Shown: positions 18,044 through 26,991, counted from the stretch's first letter. The stretch: 64,000 bases of DNA from Paracoccaceae bacterium (GCA_007692585.1 REBU01000061.1:62001-126000), one strand, 5' to 3'. A program made the numbers and translations. The notes: generated from the letters alone by a model not told the origin.

Positions 18044-18112
18044 ATGACCCCGGAATGGGCGCCGTTTTGCCTGCTCTCACGGATTGTGTTTCATCGGGAC
18101 ATAATCTGTGAA

Positions 18113-18142
18113 TTGCATATGTTTCTGGTACACCCTTTATAG
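18113..18142 (+). promoter_or_regulatory. candidate promoter for lpxC
   Basis: TTGCAT at 18113-18118 and TTATAG at 18137-18142 with an 18-nt spacer, in an unusually AT-rich stretch of an otherwise GC-rich region, 40 nt before the lpxC start. Hexamer matches are moderate. Confidence 0.35.
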
Positions 18143-18181
18143 GGGTTAATAAAAAGCGACCAGAGCAGGATCGGACAGCAG

Positions 18182-19102
18182 ATGCAGAAGACAGTTGCAA
18201 GAGACTGGACCCTTTCGGGCACTGGACTCCATAGTGGAAAACCCGTGCGTTTGCGGGTAGTTGCGGCCCCGGTCAATACCGGACTGGTGTTTCGGCGCAC
18301 CGATTGCCCAGTGTGGTCGCGTGATATTGCCGTGACGCCTGAAAACTGGGTCGAAGCGAGCCTGTGTACGGTCTTACGCAATGAACACGACGTTCGTGTG
18401 ACAACAATCGAGCATCTTCTGGCGGCTTTTCATGGCTGCGGTGTTCACAATGCAATCATAGAAATAGATAGCGAAGAAGTCCCGATCCTCGATGGCAGCT
18501 CCGCGCCTTTCGTGCGCAAGATCCTCGCGGCGGGTGTTCTTGAACAGGCAGCACCTCTGCGCGTGCTGCGCGTGCTCAAGTCCGTCGCAGTTGCGCGCGA
18601 CGGGGCCAGCGCTACACTGTTGCCTGCTCGGCAACTGGAACTGGCCTTCGAGATTGACTTCAGTGAACCGGCGATCGGGCATCAGAAGGAACGCCTGGTC
18701 ATGACCAATGGCGCGTTTCTGCGCGAGTTGAGTGATTGCCGGACCTTCTGTTTGCGCCGCGATGTCGAGCGGATGCAGGCCGCCGGATTGGCACTTGGCG
18801 GCACGTTGGACAATGCCGTGGTCTTTGACGAAGGCCGCGTGCTGACGCCGGGCGGGCTGCGGCGTGCGGATGAGCCTGTGCGCCACAAGATGCTGGACGC
18901 GATGGGCGATCTCTATGTTGCGGGCCTGCCGATGATCGCGCGATATGAAGGCGTGCGCGCGGGCCATGCGCTGACCGGGCGGCTGTTGCAAAAGCTTTTC
19001 GCGACACCGGAAGCGTATGAAATCGTGACGGTGCGGGGCGATCAGGTCAGACGTCTTCCGGGTGCAGGGCTGTCACTGACCGATTTGCCGCTCTCAGCCT
19101 GA
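18182..19102 (+). CDS. lpxC: UDP-3-O-acyl-N-acetylglucosamine deacetylase LpxC
   Basis: LpxC catalyses the committed zinc-dependent step of lipid A synthesis in the cytoplasm. The 306-residue product shows the catalytic and zinc motif TTIEHLLAAFHGCGVHN at about residues 75-91, DGSSAPF, and the second zinc motif RHKMLDAMGDLYVAG at about 236-250. The length is normal. In many bacteria lpxC closes the division cluster after ftsZ; here hflX precedes it, but bamD and recN follow in the usual order. Confidence 0.96.
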   Translation: MQKTVARDWTLSGTGLHSGKPVRLRVVAAPVNTGLVFRRTDCPVWSRDIAVTPENWVEASLCTVLRNEHDVRVTTIEHLLAAFHGCGVHNAIIEIDSEEVPILDGSSAPFVRKILAAGVLEQAAPLRVLRVLKSVAVARDGASATLLPARQLELAFEIDFSEPAIGHQKERLVMTNGAFLRELSDCRTFCLRRDVERMQAAGLALGGTLDNAVVFDEGRVLTPGGLRRADEPVRHKMLDAMGDLYVAGLPMIARYEGVRAGHALTGRLLQKLFATPEAYEIVTVRGDQVRRLPGAGLSLTDLPLSA

Positions 19103-19199
19103 TCCTGCAATGGCTTTGCCAAAAGGCAAAAGGCGTTTTGCGCCCGGTTTCTTTCTGTGCTAACAGACAGGAAACAAGAATGCGATGGGGTAGCAGGAC

Positions 19200-20042
19200 A
19201 TGATGTCGAAGGCGGGGATCAGGGGGTTCGGCCTTGTAGCCGGAGTGGTTTTTGCCCTGGCGGCCTGCAATCGGAACACCGGCCCGGACGAGTCGCTTGC
19301 GAATTTTTCTGCGGAAGAAATCTTTCAACGAGGCGAGTTCGAGCTGGAGACCTCGCGCCGCGCGTCGCGGTCGCTGCGATATTTCGAGGAAATAGAGCGG
19401 CTTTATCCCTACACCGAGTGGTCGCGCCGCGCGCTGATCATGCAGGCTTTTGCCCATCACCGGGCGCGGGATTTTGACGAAAGCCGTGCCGCCGCGCAGC
19501 GGTTTCTCGACATGTATCCCAATGATGAGGATGCGCCCTACGCGGCCTATCTGCTGGCACTGTCCTTCTATGATCAGGTTGACGAGGTCGGACGCGATCA
19601 AGGCGTGACCTTTCAGGCGCTCCAGCATCTGCGCCGACTGATCGAGGAGTATCCCGACAGCGATTATGCACGCTCTGCCATTTTGAAATTCGAGTTGGCC
19701 TTTGATCATCTGGCCGCGAAGGAAATGGAGATCGGGCGGTTTTATCTCGGGCGCGGCAACCATAACGCGGCGATCAATCGCTTCCGCGTGGTTGTGGAAG
19801 ACTTCCAGACCTCGACGCACACGCCCGAAGCCCTGCACCGGCTGGTCGAAGCCTATCTTTCGCTTGGCCTGCGCGATGAGGCTCAGACAGCGGCGGCGAT
19901 CCTGGGGTATAATTTCGAGGCCAATCCGTTCTACCAGGACACGTTCCGTCTGCTCGGCGGACAAGGTCTGGAGCCGGAGGCGCGCGGCGAAGGTTGGCTG
20001 CGCACCATCTATCGTCAGGCGCTGCGCGGTGACTGGATCTAG
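19200..20042 (+). CDS. bamD: Outer membrane assembly lipoprotein BamD
   Basis: BamD is the essential lipoprotein partner of BamA in inserting outer-membrane beta-barrels. The 280-residue product has a lipoprotein signal with lipobox Leu-Ala-Ala-Cys23 and then five TPR-like helical repeats, including FQRGEFELETSRRASRSLRYFEEIERLYPYTEW and the motif FLDMYPNDEDAPYAAYLLALSFYDQ split over repeats. ATG 19200 and 19203 are adjacent possible starts. It sits 97 bp after lpxC and 32 bp before recN, an order conserved in Rhodobacterales. Confidence 0.94.
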   Translation: MMSKAGIRGFGLVAGVVFALAACNRNTGPDESLANFSAEEIFQRGEFELETSRRASRSLRYFEEIERLYPYTEWSRRALIMQAFAHHRARDFDESRAAAQRFLDMYPNDEDAPYAAYLLALSFYDQVDEVGRDQGVTFQALQHLRRLIEEYPDSDYARSAILKFELAFDHLAAKEMEIGRFYLGRGNHNAAINRFRVVVEDFQTSTHTPEALHRLVEAYLSLGLRDEAQTAAAILGYNFEANPFYQDTFRLLGGQGLEPEARGEGWLRTIYRQALRGDWI

Positions 20043-20074
20043 ACCCCGCCGCGTGCCACGGGGGTAGGTGCGCC

Positions 20075-21757
20075 ATGCTTTTGTCGCTGGATATTCGCGA
20101 TGTGCTGATCATCGATCGGCTGGAGCTGCGCTTCCAGCCGGGTCTGAATGTGCTCACGGGCGAAACCGGCGCGGGCAAGTCGATCCTGCTTGATTCCCTG
20201 GGTTTTGTGCTGGGGTGGCGTGGACGGGCCGATCTGGTGCGGCAGGGCGCGGAACAAGGCGAGGTGGTGGTCGAATTCGCGCTGAACCCCGATCACCCTG
20301 CGCAGGCCGTGTTGCAGGAGGCCGGGTTCGCGCGCGCTGAGACCTTGCTCTTGCGCCGCGTGAATACGCGCGACGGGCGCAAGACGGCCTGGATCAACGA
20401 TCGGCGCGCGTCGAGCGAGTTGCTGCGGGCGCTTTCGGACGCGCTGGTCGAGCTGCATGGCCAGCAGGATGATCGCGGGCTGCTGAACCCGCGCGGCCAC
20501 CGGCTCTTGCTGGATGCCTACGGCGTCGACGACGTGCTGGTGGCGCAGACACGTGCGGCATGGCGCGGGTTGCGGCAGGCCGAGAAAGCCCATGCCGAAG
20601 AAATTGCGCGGCTCGACGCGATGCGCGCGGAAGAAGAGTTTCTGCGCCATGCCGTCACAGAGCTTGACAAGCTCGCGCCGGAGCCGGGTGAGGAAGACGC
20701 GCTCGATGCGCGGCGCAGACGGATGCAAGCCGCCGAGCGGTTGCGGGCCGATGTTGCTCGCGCCCATGCGGCCCTGTCGGAGGATGGCGCGGAGCGCCTT
20801 TTGATCGACGCAGTGCGCTGGCTGGAAGGGGCCGCAGACGGGTTCGAGGGCGCGCTCGATGCGCCACTTGAGGCGCTGGGCCGCGCGCTCGATGCGCTGG
20901 GCGAGGCGCAGCAAGGGGTGGAGGTTGCTGCCGAAACGCTGAATATCGCTCCGGGTGAGCTGGAAGCGGTCGAAGACCGGCTTTTCGCGCTTCGCGGACT
21001 GGCGCGCAAACATGGGGTTCTTCCCGACGACCTTGCAGCCTTGGCGCAGGAGTTGCGCGACAGGCTGGAGCGGCTGGACAATGGCGCGCGTGCGCTTGCG
21101 GATCTCGCGCGGGCCGAGGCGCAGGCGCGTGCGGGATATGACGCGGCGGCCGCTGTGTTGCGCGCAGCGCGCGAGGCTGCCGGCGCGCGTCTCGATGCCG
21201 AGATGGCGCAGGAGCTGGCGCCCTTGAAGATGGAGCGCGCGGCGTTTCGGACAGTCATCGCGGCAGCGGATCCCGGCCCGGAGGGCGCGGAGTCGGTGAG
21301 TTTCGAGGTTGCGACCAATCCCGGCGCGCCGTCCGGGCCGCTGTCGCGCATTGCGTCAGGTGGGGAATTGTCGCGGTTTCTGCTGGCGCTGAAAGTCTGC
21401 CTGTCACGCAGTTCGACCGGCGTGACCATGATTTTCGATGAGATAGATCGCGGCGTGGGGGGGGCTACCGCCGATGCCGTGGGGCGGCGTCTGCATGCGC
21501 TGGCCATGGGCGCGCAGGTGCTTGTGGTGACCCATTCCCCGCAGGTGGCCGCTCTTGGTGAGCATCACTGGCGCGTCGCCAAAGAGACCCGGCAGGACGT
21601 GACCCTGTCGCGTGTTACGCCGCTTTCCGCCGATCAGCGCATTGAAGAGATTGCAAGAATGATCTCTGGTGATACGATCACCGATACTGCGCGGGCGGCG
21701 GCGCGTGACTTGCTGGCCGCCCGTGCTGGCCTTGCCACAGCTCTGCCGAGCGCATGA
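20075..21757 (+). CDS. recN: DNA repair protein RecN
   Basis: RecN is an SMC-like ATPase used in double-strand break repair. The 560-residue product has an N-terminal Walker A GETGAGKSILLDSLGF at about residues 30-45, the family motif VELHGQQDDRGLL, a long central coiled-coil rich in Ala, Glu and Arg (about 160-380), and the C-terminal half of the ATPase with signature RIASGGELSRFLLALK and Walker B TMIFDEIDRGVGG. Length is typical. No LexA-type operator was identified upstream. Confidence 0.96.
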   Translation: MLLSLDIRDVLIIDRLELRFQPGLNVLTGETGAGKSILLDSLGFVLGWRGRADLVRQGAEQGEVVVEFALNPDHPAQAVLQEAGFARAETLLLRRVNTRDGRKTAWINDRRASSELLRALSDALVELHGQQDDRGLLNPRGHRLLLDAYGVDDVLVAQTRAAWRGLRQAEKAHAEEIARLDAMRAEEEFLRHAVTELDKLAPEPGEEDALDARRRRMQAAERLRADVARAHAALSEDGAERLLIDAVRWLEGAADGFEGALDAPLEALGRALDALGEAQQGVEVAAETLNIAPGELEAVEDRLFALRGLARKHGVLPDDLAALAQELRDRLERLDNGARALADLARAEAQARAGYDAAAAVLRAAREAAGARLDAEMAQELAPLKMERAAFRTVIAAADPGPEGAESVSFEVATNPGAPSGPLSRIASGGELSRFLLALKVCLSRSSTGVTMIFDEIDRGVGGATADAVGRRLHALAMGAQVLVVTHSPQVAALGEHHWRVAKETRQDVTLSRVTPLSADQRIEEIARMISGDTITDTARAAARDLLAARAGLATALPSA

Positions 21758-21798
21758 AAATCTGGCCCGCAGCGGGTCGTCTGGAGAGGAGAACACCC

Positions 21799-22206
21799 AT
21801 GACCCATGCTTCGGGACAGTCAGCGCTCTGGCGCAGCGGGCTGGCGCTTGCGTCGGTACTGGTTCTGTCAGCCTGCACTCTGTCGCCTCTCGCACAGGCC
21901 CCAAGGCCCATGCCGACCGCCCCAGCGCCTTCGGTTCAGGTGCCGCCCGCAGATGAGGCGCTGAGCACGACGACCCTGCCCGGCGCGGGTGGGGTTGGCG
22001 CTTCGGGCGCCGAGCAGGCTTGTGTCGCTGCCGGACGCGAGCGCGGGCTCGATGTTGTAGACGTGGTCGGATCGCGCAGTGTGACAAGCGCCAGCGGCGA
22101 AGCAGGACGCGATGTGCTGTTGCGGGTACGTCGTTCCGGCGCGGAAATCGAAGTGCGCTGCAATTATGTCGAGAACACGCGCCTCGCGCGGATCATGCTG
22201 ATCTGA
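21799..22206 (+). CDS. small predicted lipoprotein, function unknown
   Basis: The 135-residue product starts with a basic-hydrophobic signal and the lipobox Leu-Ser-Ala-Cys26, followed by a proline-rich linker (about residues 30-55) and a compact domain with two cysteines (EQACVAAGRERGLDVVDV and VRCNYV). ATG 21799 has a GAGAGGAG ribosome-binding site, which argues for a real gene. It lies 41 bp after recN on the same strand. I do not recognise a named family; the C-terminal domain looks like a small beta-rich periplasmic module. Confidence 0.75.
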   Translation: MTHASGQSALWRSGLALASVLVLSACTLSPLAQAPRPMPTAPAPSVQVPPADEALSTTTLPGAGGVGASGAEQACVAAGRERGLDVVDVVGSRSVTSASGEAGRDVLLRVRRSGAEIEVRCNYVENTRLARIMLI

Positions 22207-22289
22207 CGGGGGCGGTCTTAGGGACTGCGCGCCCGCGCTCTGTCCCGGGCAATCGCGAGTTGCTGCCAGGTCCCAATCGTAAGCTGTTG

Positions 22290-22312
22290 CGATCTGCGCG
22301 CTGTGCAGATCG
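22290..22312. terminator. hairpin between convergent genes
   Basis: CGATCTGC (22290-22297), a 7-nt loop, then GCAGATCG (22305-22312): a perfect 8-bp stem in the gap between the lipoprotein gene (plus) and the DUF6324-like gene (minus). There is no T tract, so termination is likely but not certain. Confidence 0.4.
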
Positions 22313-22320
22313 AACTGCAC

Positions 22321-22530
22321 TTAGCGGGTCTTGTCTTTGCCCGATTGCGCCATTTTGCGTGCCGCCTGTGCAGCGGCGCGCAATTCCTCGGCGATTTCCT
22401 CGGCCTCATCTGGGTCGAAGTCCAGCGGCAGGTCGACGCCATCCCCTGACAGATAGATGCGCACCATGCCCAATGTTGTGGGCCCGATCTGCAGATTGGC
22501 CGAAATGTCGTTCTCGGAATTGATCCCCAT
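22321..22530 (-). CDS. small acidic DUF6324-like protein
   Basis: The 69-residue product begins MGINSENDISANLQIGPTTLG and continues with a strongly acidic stretch (DGVDLPLDFDPDEAEEIAEEL), then an Ala-rich helix ending KMAQSGKDKTR. It has no signal or membrane segment. From memory it resembles DUF6324, a small conserved Rhodobacterales family of unknown function. Start ATG 22530 has an AGGACAGGAT purine run upstream on the minus strand. It is transcribed towards the lipoprotein gene. Confidence 0.8.
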   Translation of the reverse strand: MGINSENDISANLQIGPTTLGMVRIYLSGDGVDLPLDFDPDEAEEIAEELRAAAQAARKMAQSGKDKTR

Positions 22531-22641
22531 GGTTCTGATCCTGTCCTGAAGAAGCCTGCGCTGCGTTACGGTGTCTGTGCGCGAGTTTCAAGTCTGCGCC
22601 CTATTGCATTCGTGTCGGACCAGCGTTAAATCGCCCTCAGT

Positions 22642-22718
22642 GCCGCCTTAGCTCAGTTGGTTAGAGCGCTGGATTGTGGATCCAGAGGTCGCCCGTTCGA
22701 GCCGGGCAGGCGGTACCA
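22642..22718 (+). tRNA. tRNA-His (anticodon GTG)
   Basis: A full cloverleaf of 77 nt with encoded CCA. The anticodon stem CTGGA/TCCAG encloses loop TTGTGGA with anticodon GTG at 22676-22678. The D arm is GCTC...GAGC and the T loop is TTCGAGC. The acceptor pairs GCCGCCT with AGGCGGT, so the first pair is G1-U72, and the discriminator is A73. The base before position 1 is T, not the usual G(-1). This matches the aberrant tRNA-His reported for a clade of alphaproteobacteria with an altered HisRS. Confidence 0.97.
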
Positions 22719-22797
22719 TTCTCCCACGCACATAGCCTTGCCAAGCGTGCTGCAGCTGCGTAACGCTGTGTTTGCATTGCCAAAAGGTCTGCCTGCC

Positions 22798-23430
22798 ATG
22801 CCTGTCTTGCCGCGCCACGCCTTGCCCGCAGCCCCAAAAGGTGTGCGTATCGGGCTTTTTGGCGGCTCTTTCGACCCTGCGCATGAGGGCCATGTGCATG
22901 TCACCCGCCACGCACTGAAGCGATTGCAGCTCGATCAGATCTGGTGGCTGGTCACACCTGGCAATCCCCTGAAAGCGACAGGCCCTGCGCCGCTCGATAC
23001 CCGCCTTGCGCGCGCGCGCGCTCTGATGCAGCACCCGCGCGTGCAGTTAACCCAGGTCGAGGCGCAACTCGGCACGCGCTTTAGCTCCGACACTGTGCGC
23101 GTGCTGCTGAAGCTCTATCCGCAGCGCGATTTTGTCTGGATCATGGGCGCAGATAATCTGGCGGCGTTTCATCGCTGGGAAAACTGGCGCGACATCATGG
23201 CACGCCTGCCGGTTGCCGTAATTGCGCGGCCCGGACAACAGCGCGGTGCACTGGCCTCGGTGGCCGCGCGCAGTTTCGCCGCCGCCCGCTTGCCGGATGC
23301 GCAGGTCGCGTCCCTTGCGGGTCGCAAGACCCCGGCCTGGAGCTTTGTGATGCTGCCGATGCGTGATATTTCCTCGACGCGCCTGCGCGCGCAGGGGGAC
23401 TGGCAGGGCGCGACTGCACACCGGCCCTGA
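22798..23430 (+). CDS. nadD: Nicotinate-nucleotide adenylyltransferase NadD
   Basis: NadD makes nicotinic acid adenine dinucleotide in NAD synthesis. The 210-residue product has the nucleotidyltransferase motif IGLFGGSFDPAHEGHVH at about residues 18-34, the central WWLVTPGNPLK and WIMGADNLAAFHRW, and the C-terminal ISSTRLR motif. ATG 22798 is the first plausible start; the frame is open further up only because it runs through the tRNA. The gene starts 80 bp after tRNA-His and ends before a strong terminator, so it is monocistronic or co-transcribed with the tRNA. Confidence 0.94.
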   Translation: MPVLPRHALPAAPKGVRIGLFGGSFDPAHEGHVHVTRHALKRLQLDQIWWLVTPGNPLKATGPAPLDTRLARARALMQHPRVQLTQVEAQLGTRFSSDTVRVLLKLYPQRDFVWIMGADNLAAFHRWENWRDIMARLPVAVIARPGQQRGALASVAARSFAAARLPDAQVASLAGRKTPAWSFVMLPMRDISSTRLRAQGDWQGATAHRP

Positions 23431-23491
23431 TACAGGTCCGCGCTGCGCTGTTGTCAAACAAATGTTCACGGAACTGGTCCAGAAAGATATT

Positions 23492-23517
23492 CACAGAACC
23501 GGCGTTCTGTGGTTTTT
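23492..23517 (+). terminator. Rho-independent terminator after nadD
   Basis: CACAGAAC (23492-23499), loop CGGC, GTTCTGTG (23504-23511), then GTTTTT. This is an 8-bp perfect stem with a U tract. It lies only 55 bp before the TRAP operon, so it could also act as a leader attenuator for that operon. Confidence 0.85.
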
Positions 23518-23571
23518 AACGAAGGCACGTCGTGACCGGCGGGCCAGAACAAAAAAAATGGGAGGACTTCA

Positions 23572-24681
23572 ATGGATCGTCGTTCATTTCTGAAAACATC
23601 GGCGCTCGGTGGTACTGCGGCTGCTGCCTCGACGCTGGCGGCCCCTGCCGTGGCTCAGGGGCGGATTACCTGGCGCATGGTGACTACATGGCCGCGCAAT
23701 TTTCCAGGCCTTGGCACTGGCGCGCAGCGCGTGGCCGACCGGATCAATGCCGCAGCAGACGGCGCGCTGACAATCGAGGTATTTGCCGCAGGGGAAATGG
23801 TGCCTGCGCTGCAATCGCTTGACGCCGTGATCGACGGCTCGGCCGAGATGAGCCACGGGGCAGCCTATTACTGGATGAACAAATCGCAGGGGCTGGGCTT
23901 CTTTACCGGCGTACCTTTCGGCATGACGTCACGCGAATTGGCCGCGTGGATCCGCTATCTCGGCGGGCAGGAGCTTTGGGACGATATCTATGACGATTTT
24001 GGTCTTGTGGGCTTCATGTCCGGGGATACCGGCACGCAGGCCGGGGGCTGGTTTCGCGAGGCATTGAGCGGCATTGACGATATCCAGGGGTTGCGCTTCC
24101 GGACACCTGGTCTGGGCGGGCAGTGCTGGCAGAAAATGGGGGCGTCGGTCACGAATCTGGCGGGTGGCGAGATTTTCGCAGCTCTGCAATCGGGTGCCCT
24201 GGATGCGGCGGAATTCGTCGGTCCCTATAATGACCGCGCGCTCGGGTTCCATCAGGTACGCAGCCATTATTACACCTCGTCCTTCATCGAACCGGGGCTG
24301 GCGACCGAGGTCGCGGTGGACAAAGCCAAATTCATGGAGCTGCCCGCCAATCTGCAAGGCATCATCCGCGATGTCTGTCAGGCCGAATATGATCAGGTGC
24401 CTTCGGAGTTTTATGCCAATGATCCGATTGCGCTGGCTGATATGGTCGATAACCACGGTGTGACCGTGCATAAGGACTGGCCCGAAAGCATTCTTGAGGC
24501 TGGCGCAAAAGCCGCGCGCGAGATTATCGAGGAAATTCTCGACAGCGGTGATGCCAAGACCAAGGCCACAGCCGAAAGCTTCGTGAAGAACCTCAATCTG
24601 CTGCGGACCCGCACCGAGAATACCGATCTGACCTTCGCGATTGCCCGCGAGAAGTACTTCGACATCTCGGATCTGGGCTGA
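23572..24681 (+). CDS. TRAP transporter solute-binding protein (DctP type, Tat-exported)
   Basis: This is the periplasmic binding subunit of a TRAP transporter. The 369-residue product starts with a twin-arginine signal (MDRRSFLKTSALGG, cleavage near APAVAQ), unusual for many binding proteins but common in the 2-oxoacid group. Family motifs include VFAAGEMVPALQ, GLRFRTPGLGG with the carboxylate-binding Arg, and ALDAAEFVGPYND. These resemble TakP-type proteins that bind 2-oxoacids as dimers; the ligand here is unproven. ATG 23572 has GGGAGGAC upstream. dctQ- and dctM-type genes follow. Confidence 0.93.
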   Translation: MDRRSFLKTSALGGTAAAASTLAAPAVAQGRITWRMVTTWPRNFPGLGTGAQRVADRINAAADGALTIEVFAAGEMVPALQSLDAVIDGSAEMSHGAAYYWMNKSQGLGFFTGVPFGMTSRELAAWIRYLGGQELWDDIYDDFGLVGFMSGDTGTQAGGWFREALSGIDDIQGLRFRTPGLGGQCWQKMGASVTNLAGGEIFAALQSGALDAAEFVGPYNDRALGFHQVRSHYYTSSFIEPGLATEVAVDKAKFMELPANLQGIIRDVCQAEYDQVPSEFYANDPIALADMVDNHGVTVHKDWPESILEAGAKAAREIIEEILDSGDAKTKATAESFVKNLNLLRTRTENTDLTFAIAREKYFDISDLG

Positions 24682-24707
24682 CCGGCCTGTAAACGCCTGA
24701 TGCGCGT

Positions 24708-24730
24708 GGCCCCGGAGCGCTTCCGGGGCC
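24708..24730 (+). promoter_or_regulatory. intercistronic stem-loop in TRAP operon
   Basis: GGCCCCGGA (24708-24716) and TCCGGGGCC (24722-24730) form a perfect 9-bp GC stem with a 5-nt loop between the binding-protein gene and the small permease gene. There is no T tract. Such elements usually protect the upstream mRNA or partly terminate, giving more binding protein than permease. Confidence 0.7.
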
Positions 24731-24757
24731 GATTTCGCGCCGAATTCGGAGAGCCCC

Positions 24758-25315
24758 ATGCTCGCGCTGTCCTATCTCATGCGCCTCATCAACCTTGCCA
24801 ATCGCGTTATGGGCAATCTGTTCATGTGGCTGTCGGTCGGCATTGTCGGCGTCTGTTTCTGGGTGGTGGTCGAGCGCTATGCTTTCTCGAACACGCGGTT
24901 GTGGATGCAGGATCTCTACCCGTGGATGAATGGCGTCATGTTCACGGCGGTGGCGGGATATGCGCTTTATCGCAATGACCATGTGCGGGTCGATATTTTC
25001 TACCGCCCGGCCTCGACGCTGCGCAAGGCGTGGCTTGATCTGGTTGGCGTCATCATTTTCCTGATGCCCTTCGCCTGGGTCGTGTGGTCCTATTGTTTCA
25101 ACTTCGTGCAGCGGTCCTGGCGGCTGGGCGAGGCTTCGGCCAATCCGGGCGGGATGCCGGGGTTATGGGTTCTGAAAACCTTCATTCTGGTACTCGCGGT
25201 CGTGATAGCTTTGCAAGGGCTCGCGATGGCGATCCGCTCCATCCTGATCATCGCGGGGCGCGAAGACCTCGTCCCGAACGATTACCGCTACAAATACGAT
25301 ACGGAGCACGGCTGA
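24758..25315 (+). CDS. TRAP transporter small permease (DctQ type)
   Basis: The 185-residue inner-membrane protein has four predicted helices (about residues 16-40, 58-76, 94-116 and 136-158), the DctQ plan, with the motif NDHVRVDIFYRPASTLRKAWLD split around helix 2. It forms a complex with the large permease. ATG 24758 follows the sequence GGAGAGCCCC. Its stop is 1 bp before the dctM-type start. Confidence 0.92.
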   Translation: MLALSYLMRLINLANRVMGNLFMWLSVGIVGVCFWVVVERYAFSNTRLWMQDLYPWMNGVMFTAVAGYALYRNDHVRVDIFYRPASTLRKAWLDLVGVIIFLMPFAWVVWSYCFNFVQRSWRLGEASANPGGMPGLWVLKTFILVLAVVIALQGLAMAIRSILIIAGREDLVPNDYRYKYDTEHG

Positions 25316-25316
25316 C

Positions 25317-26705
25317 ATGGATCCTGTCCTGATTGGCGAGATCCTCGCTGGGCTGATGTTCTTTGCCGTGATCGGCTTTCTTCTGATCGGCTTTCCCGTG
25401 GCCTTCACACTGGCGGGAACGTCGGTCCTGTTTGCCTATCTCGGCGTTTACTTCGGCGTCTTCGATCTGTCGAACCTGCGCGCGCTGGCGGGCCGCTACA
25501 CAGGCTACATGATCAATGAAGTGCTCGTCGCCGTACCCTTGTTCATCTTCATGGGGGTGATGCTGGAGCGCAGCAATATCGCCGAGCAGCTTTTGTCCAC
25601 AATGGGACGACTTTTCGGCAATATCCGCGGGGGGCTGGGGATTTCGGTGATCCTCGTGGGCGCACTTCTGGCCGCATCAACGGGCGTGGTCGGGGCAACC
25701 GTGGTGACAATGGGGCTGATCTCATTGCCTGCGATGATGCGCGCAGGCTACGATCCGAAGCTCGCTTGTGGCTCGATCTGCGCAAGCGGCACGCTGGGCC
25801 AGATCATCCCGCCCTCGACGGTGCTGATCTTCATGGGCGACATGATCGCGGGCATGAACAGCCAGGTGCAGATGAGTCTGGGCAATTTCGCCCCGAAAAC
25901 AGTGTCGGTCGGCGATCTCTTCGCAGGCGCGATGATCCCCGGCCTGCTGCTGGTCGCGCTCTATATCGGCTACATCATCTTCAAGGCGATTTTTGATCCC
26001 GAAAGCTGCCCCGCGACCCCGGTCCCGCCAGAAGAAAAACAGGGGCTCTGGAAAGAAATCCTGTTTGCATTGATCCCGCCGCTCCTGCTGATCATGGCGG
26101 TGCTCGGCTCGATCCTCGGCGGCATTGCCACCCCGACCGAGGCCGCGTCCGTGGGCGCTGTCGGTGCCACACTCCTGGCCGCTATACGCTGGCGGCTCTC
26201 ACTATCGGTCTTCACCGAAGTTGCGCGACGCACGGCGGTGATCACCTCGATGATTTTCATCATCCTCTTTGGCGCATCCGTCTTTGCAATTGTTTTCCGG
26301 CAGATGGGCGGCGACAATCTGGTGCGCGAATTCCTGACCTCCATGCCTGGTGGCGCGATGGGTGCGATGATCGTGGTCATGCTGATCATGTTCGTTCTGG
26401 GTTTCATTCTCGATACATTCGAGATCATCTTCATCGTGCTGCCCATCACCGCGCCAACGCTGCTGCTGCTCGGGGTTGATCCCGTCTGGCTGGGGGTGAT
26501 GATCGGGGTCAATCTGCAGACGAGCTTCCTGACCCCGCCTTTTGGCTTTTCGCTTTTCTACCTGCGCGGGGTTGCGCCCAATGCGATCACCACCGGAATG
26601 ATCTATCGCGGCGCGGTCCCGTTTGTTGCCTTGCAGATTGTTGCGATCGCTTTGCTGTTCGTCTTTCCCGGGCTCGTTCTGTGGTTGCCCTCTATTCTGT
26701 TCTGA
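25317..26705 (+). CDS. TRAP transporter large permease (DctM type)
   Basis: The 462-residue product is the ion-coupled transport subunit with 11-12 membrane helices. Family sequences are clear: LIGFPVAFTLAG, the ASTGVVGATVVTMGLISLP stretch, CASGTLGQIIPPST and ATPTEAASVGA, and the C-terminal FLTPPFGFSLFYLRG. The larger size and the loop after about residue 225 fit the FcbT3/TakM group rather than the short DctM group. With the two preceding genes the transporter is complete. Confidence 0.94.
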   Translation: MDPVLIGEILAGLMFFAVIGFLLIGFPVAFTLAGTSVLFAYLGVYFGVFDLSNLRALAGRYTGYMINEVLVAVPLFIFMGVMLERSNIAEQLLSTMGRLFGNIRGGLGISVILVGALLAASTGVVGATVVTMGLISLPAMMRAGYDPKLACGSICASGTLGQIIPPSTVLIFMGDMIAGMNSQVQMSLGNFAPKTVSVGDLFAGAMIPGLLLVALYIGYIIFKAIFDPESCPATPVPPEEKQGLWKEILFALIPPLLLIMAVLGSILGGIATPTEAASVGAVGATLLAAIRWRLSLSVFTEVARRTAVITSMIFIILFGASVFAIVFRQMGGDNLVREFLTSMPGGAMGAMIVVMLIMFVLGFILDTFEIIFIVLPITAPTLLLLGVDPVWLGVMIGVNLQTSFLTPPFGFSLFYLRGVAPNAITTGMIYRGAVPFVALQIVAIALLFVFPGLVLWLPSILF

Positions 26706-26725
26706 ACAGCCAGCAGCGCTCGCCG

Positions 26726-26754
26726 TTGACTTGCCTTGTGGCTTTCGATTAGCT
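26726..26754 (+). promoter_or_regulatory. candidate promoter for kdsB-kdsA
   Basis: TTGACT at 26726-26731, a 17-nt spacer and TTAGCT at 26749-26754. The -35 is near consensus; the -10 is weak. It would leave a long leader of about 230 nt before kdsB. In that leader a 75-codon frame from GTG 26765 ends in TGATG with the kdsB start. Confidence 0.3.
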
Positions 26755-26991
26755 GCCCGCTGCCGTGACGGGTGTCGCAGAGCCATCAAAGCTGACGGCC
26801 TATCGGGCCATCGATGATGAAAGGTTCCTACCGGCGCAAACTGTTGCGATATGTGCCGCGCGCGTCAGGGGTAAGAATACGGTGCAGAACATGAACATGC
26901 ACAAGGTCACGTCGGGTTCTGGGATCAATGCGGATCGGCGTATGCCGCATCCGCTCCGACTGCGCGACAGCCTGCGCGCCAGGAGGCACTG

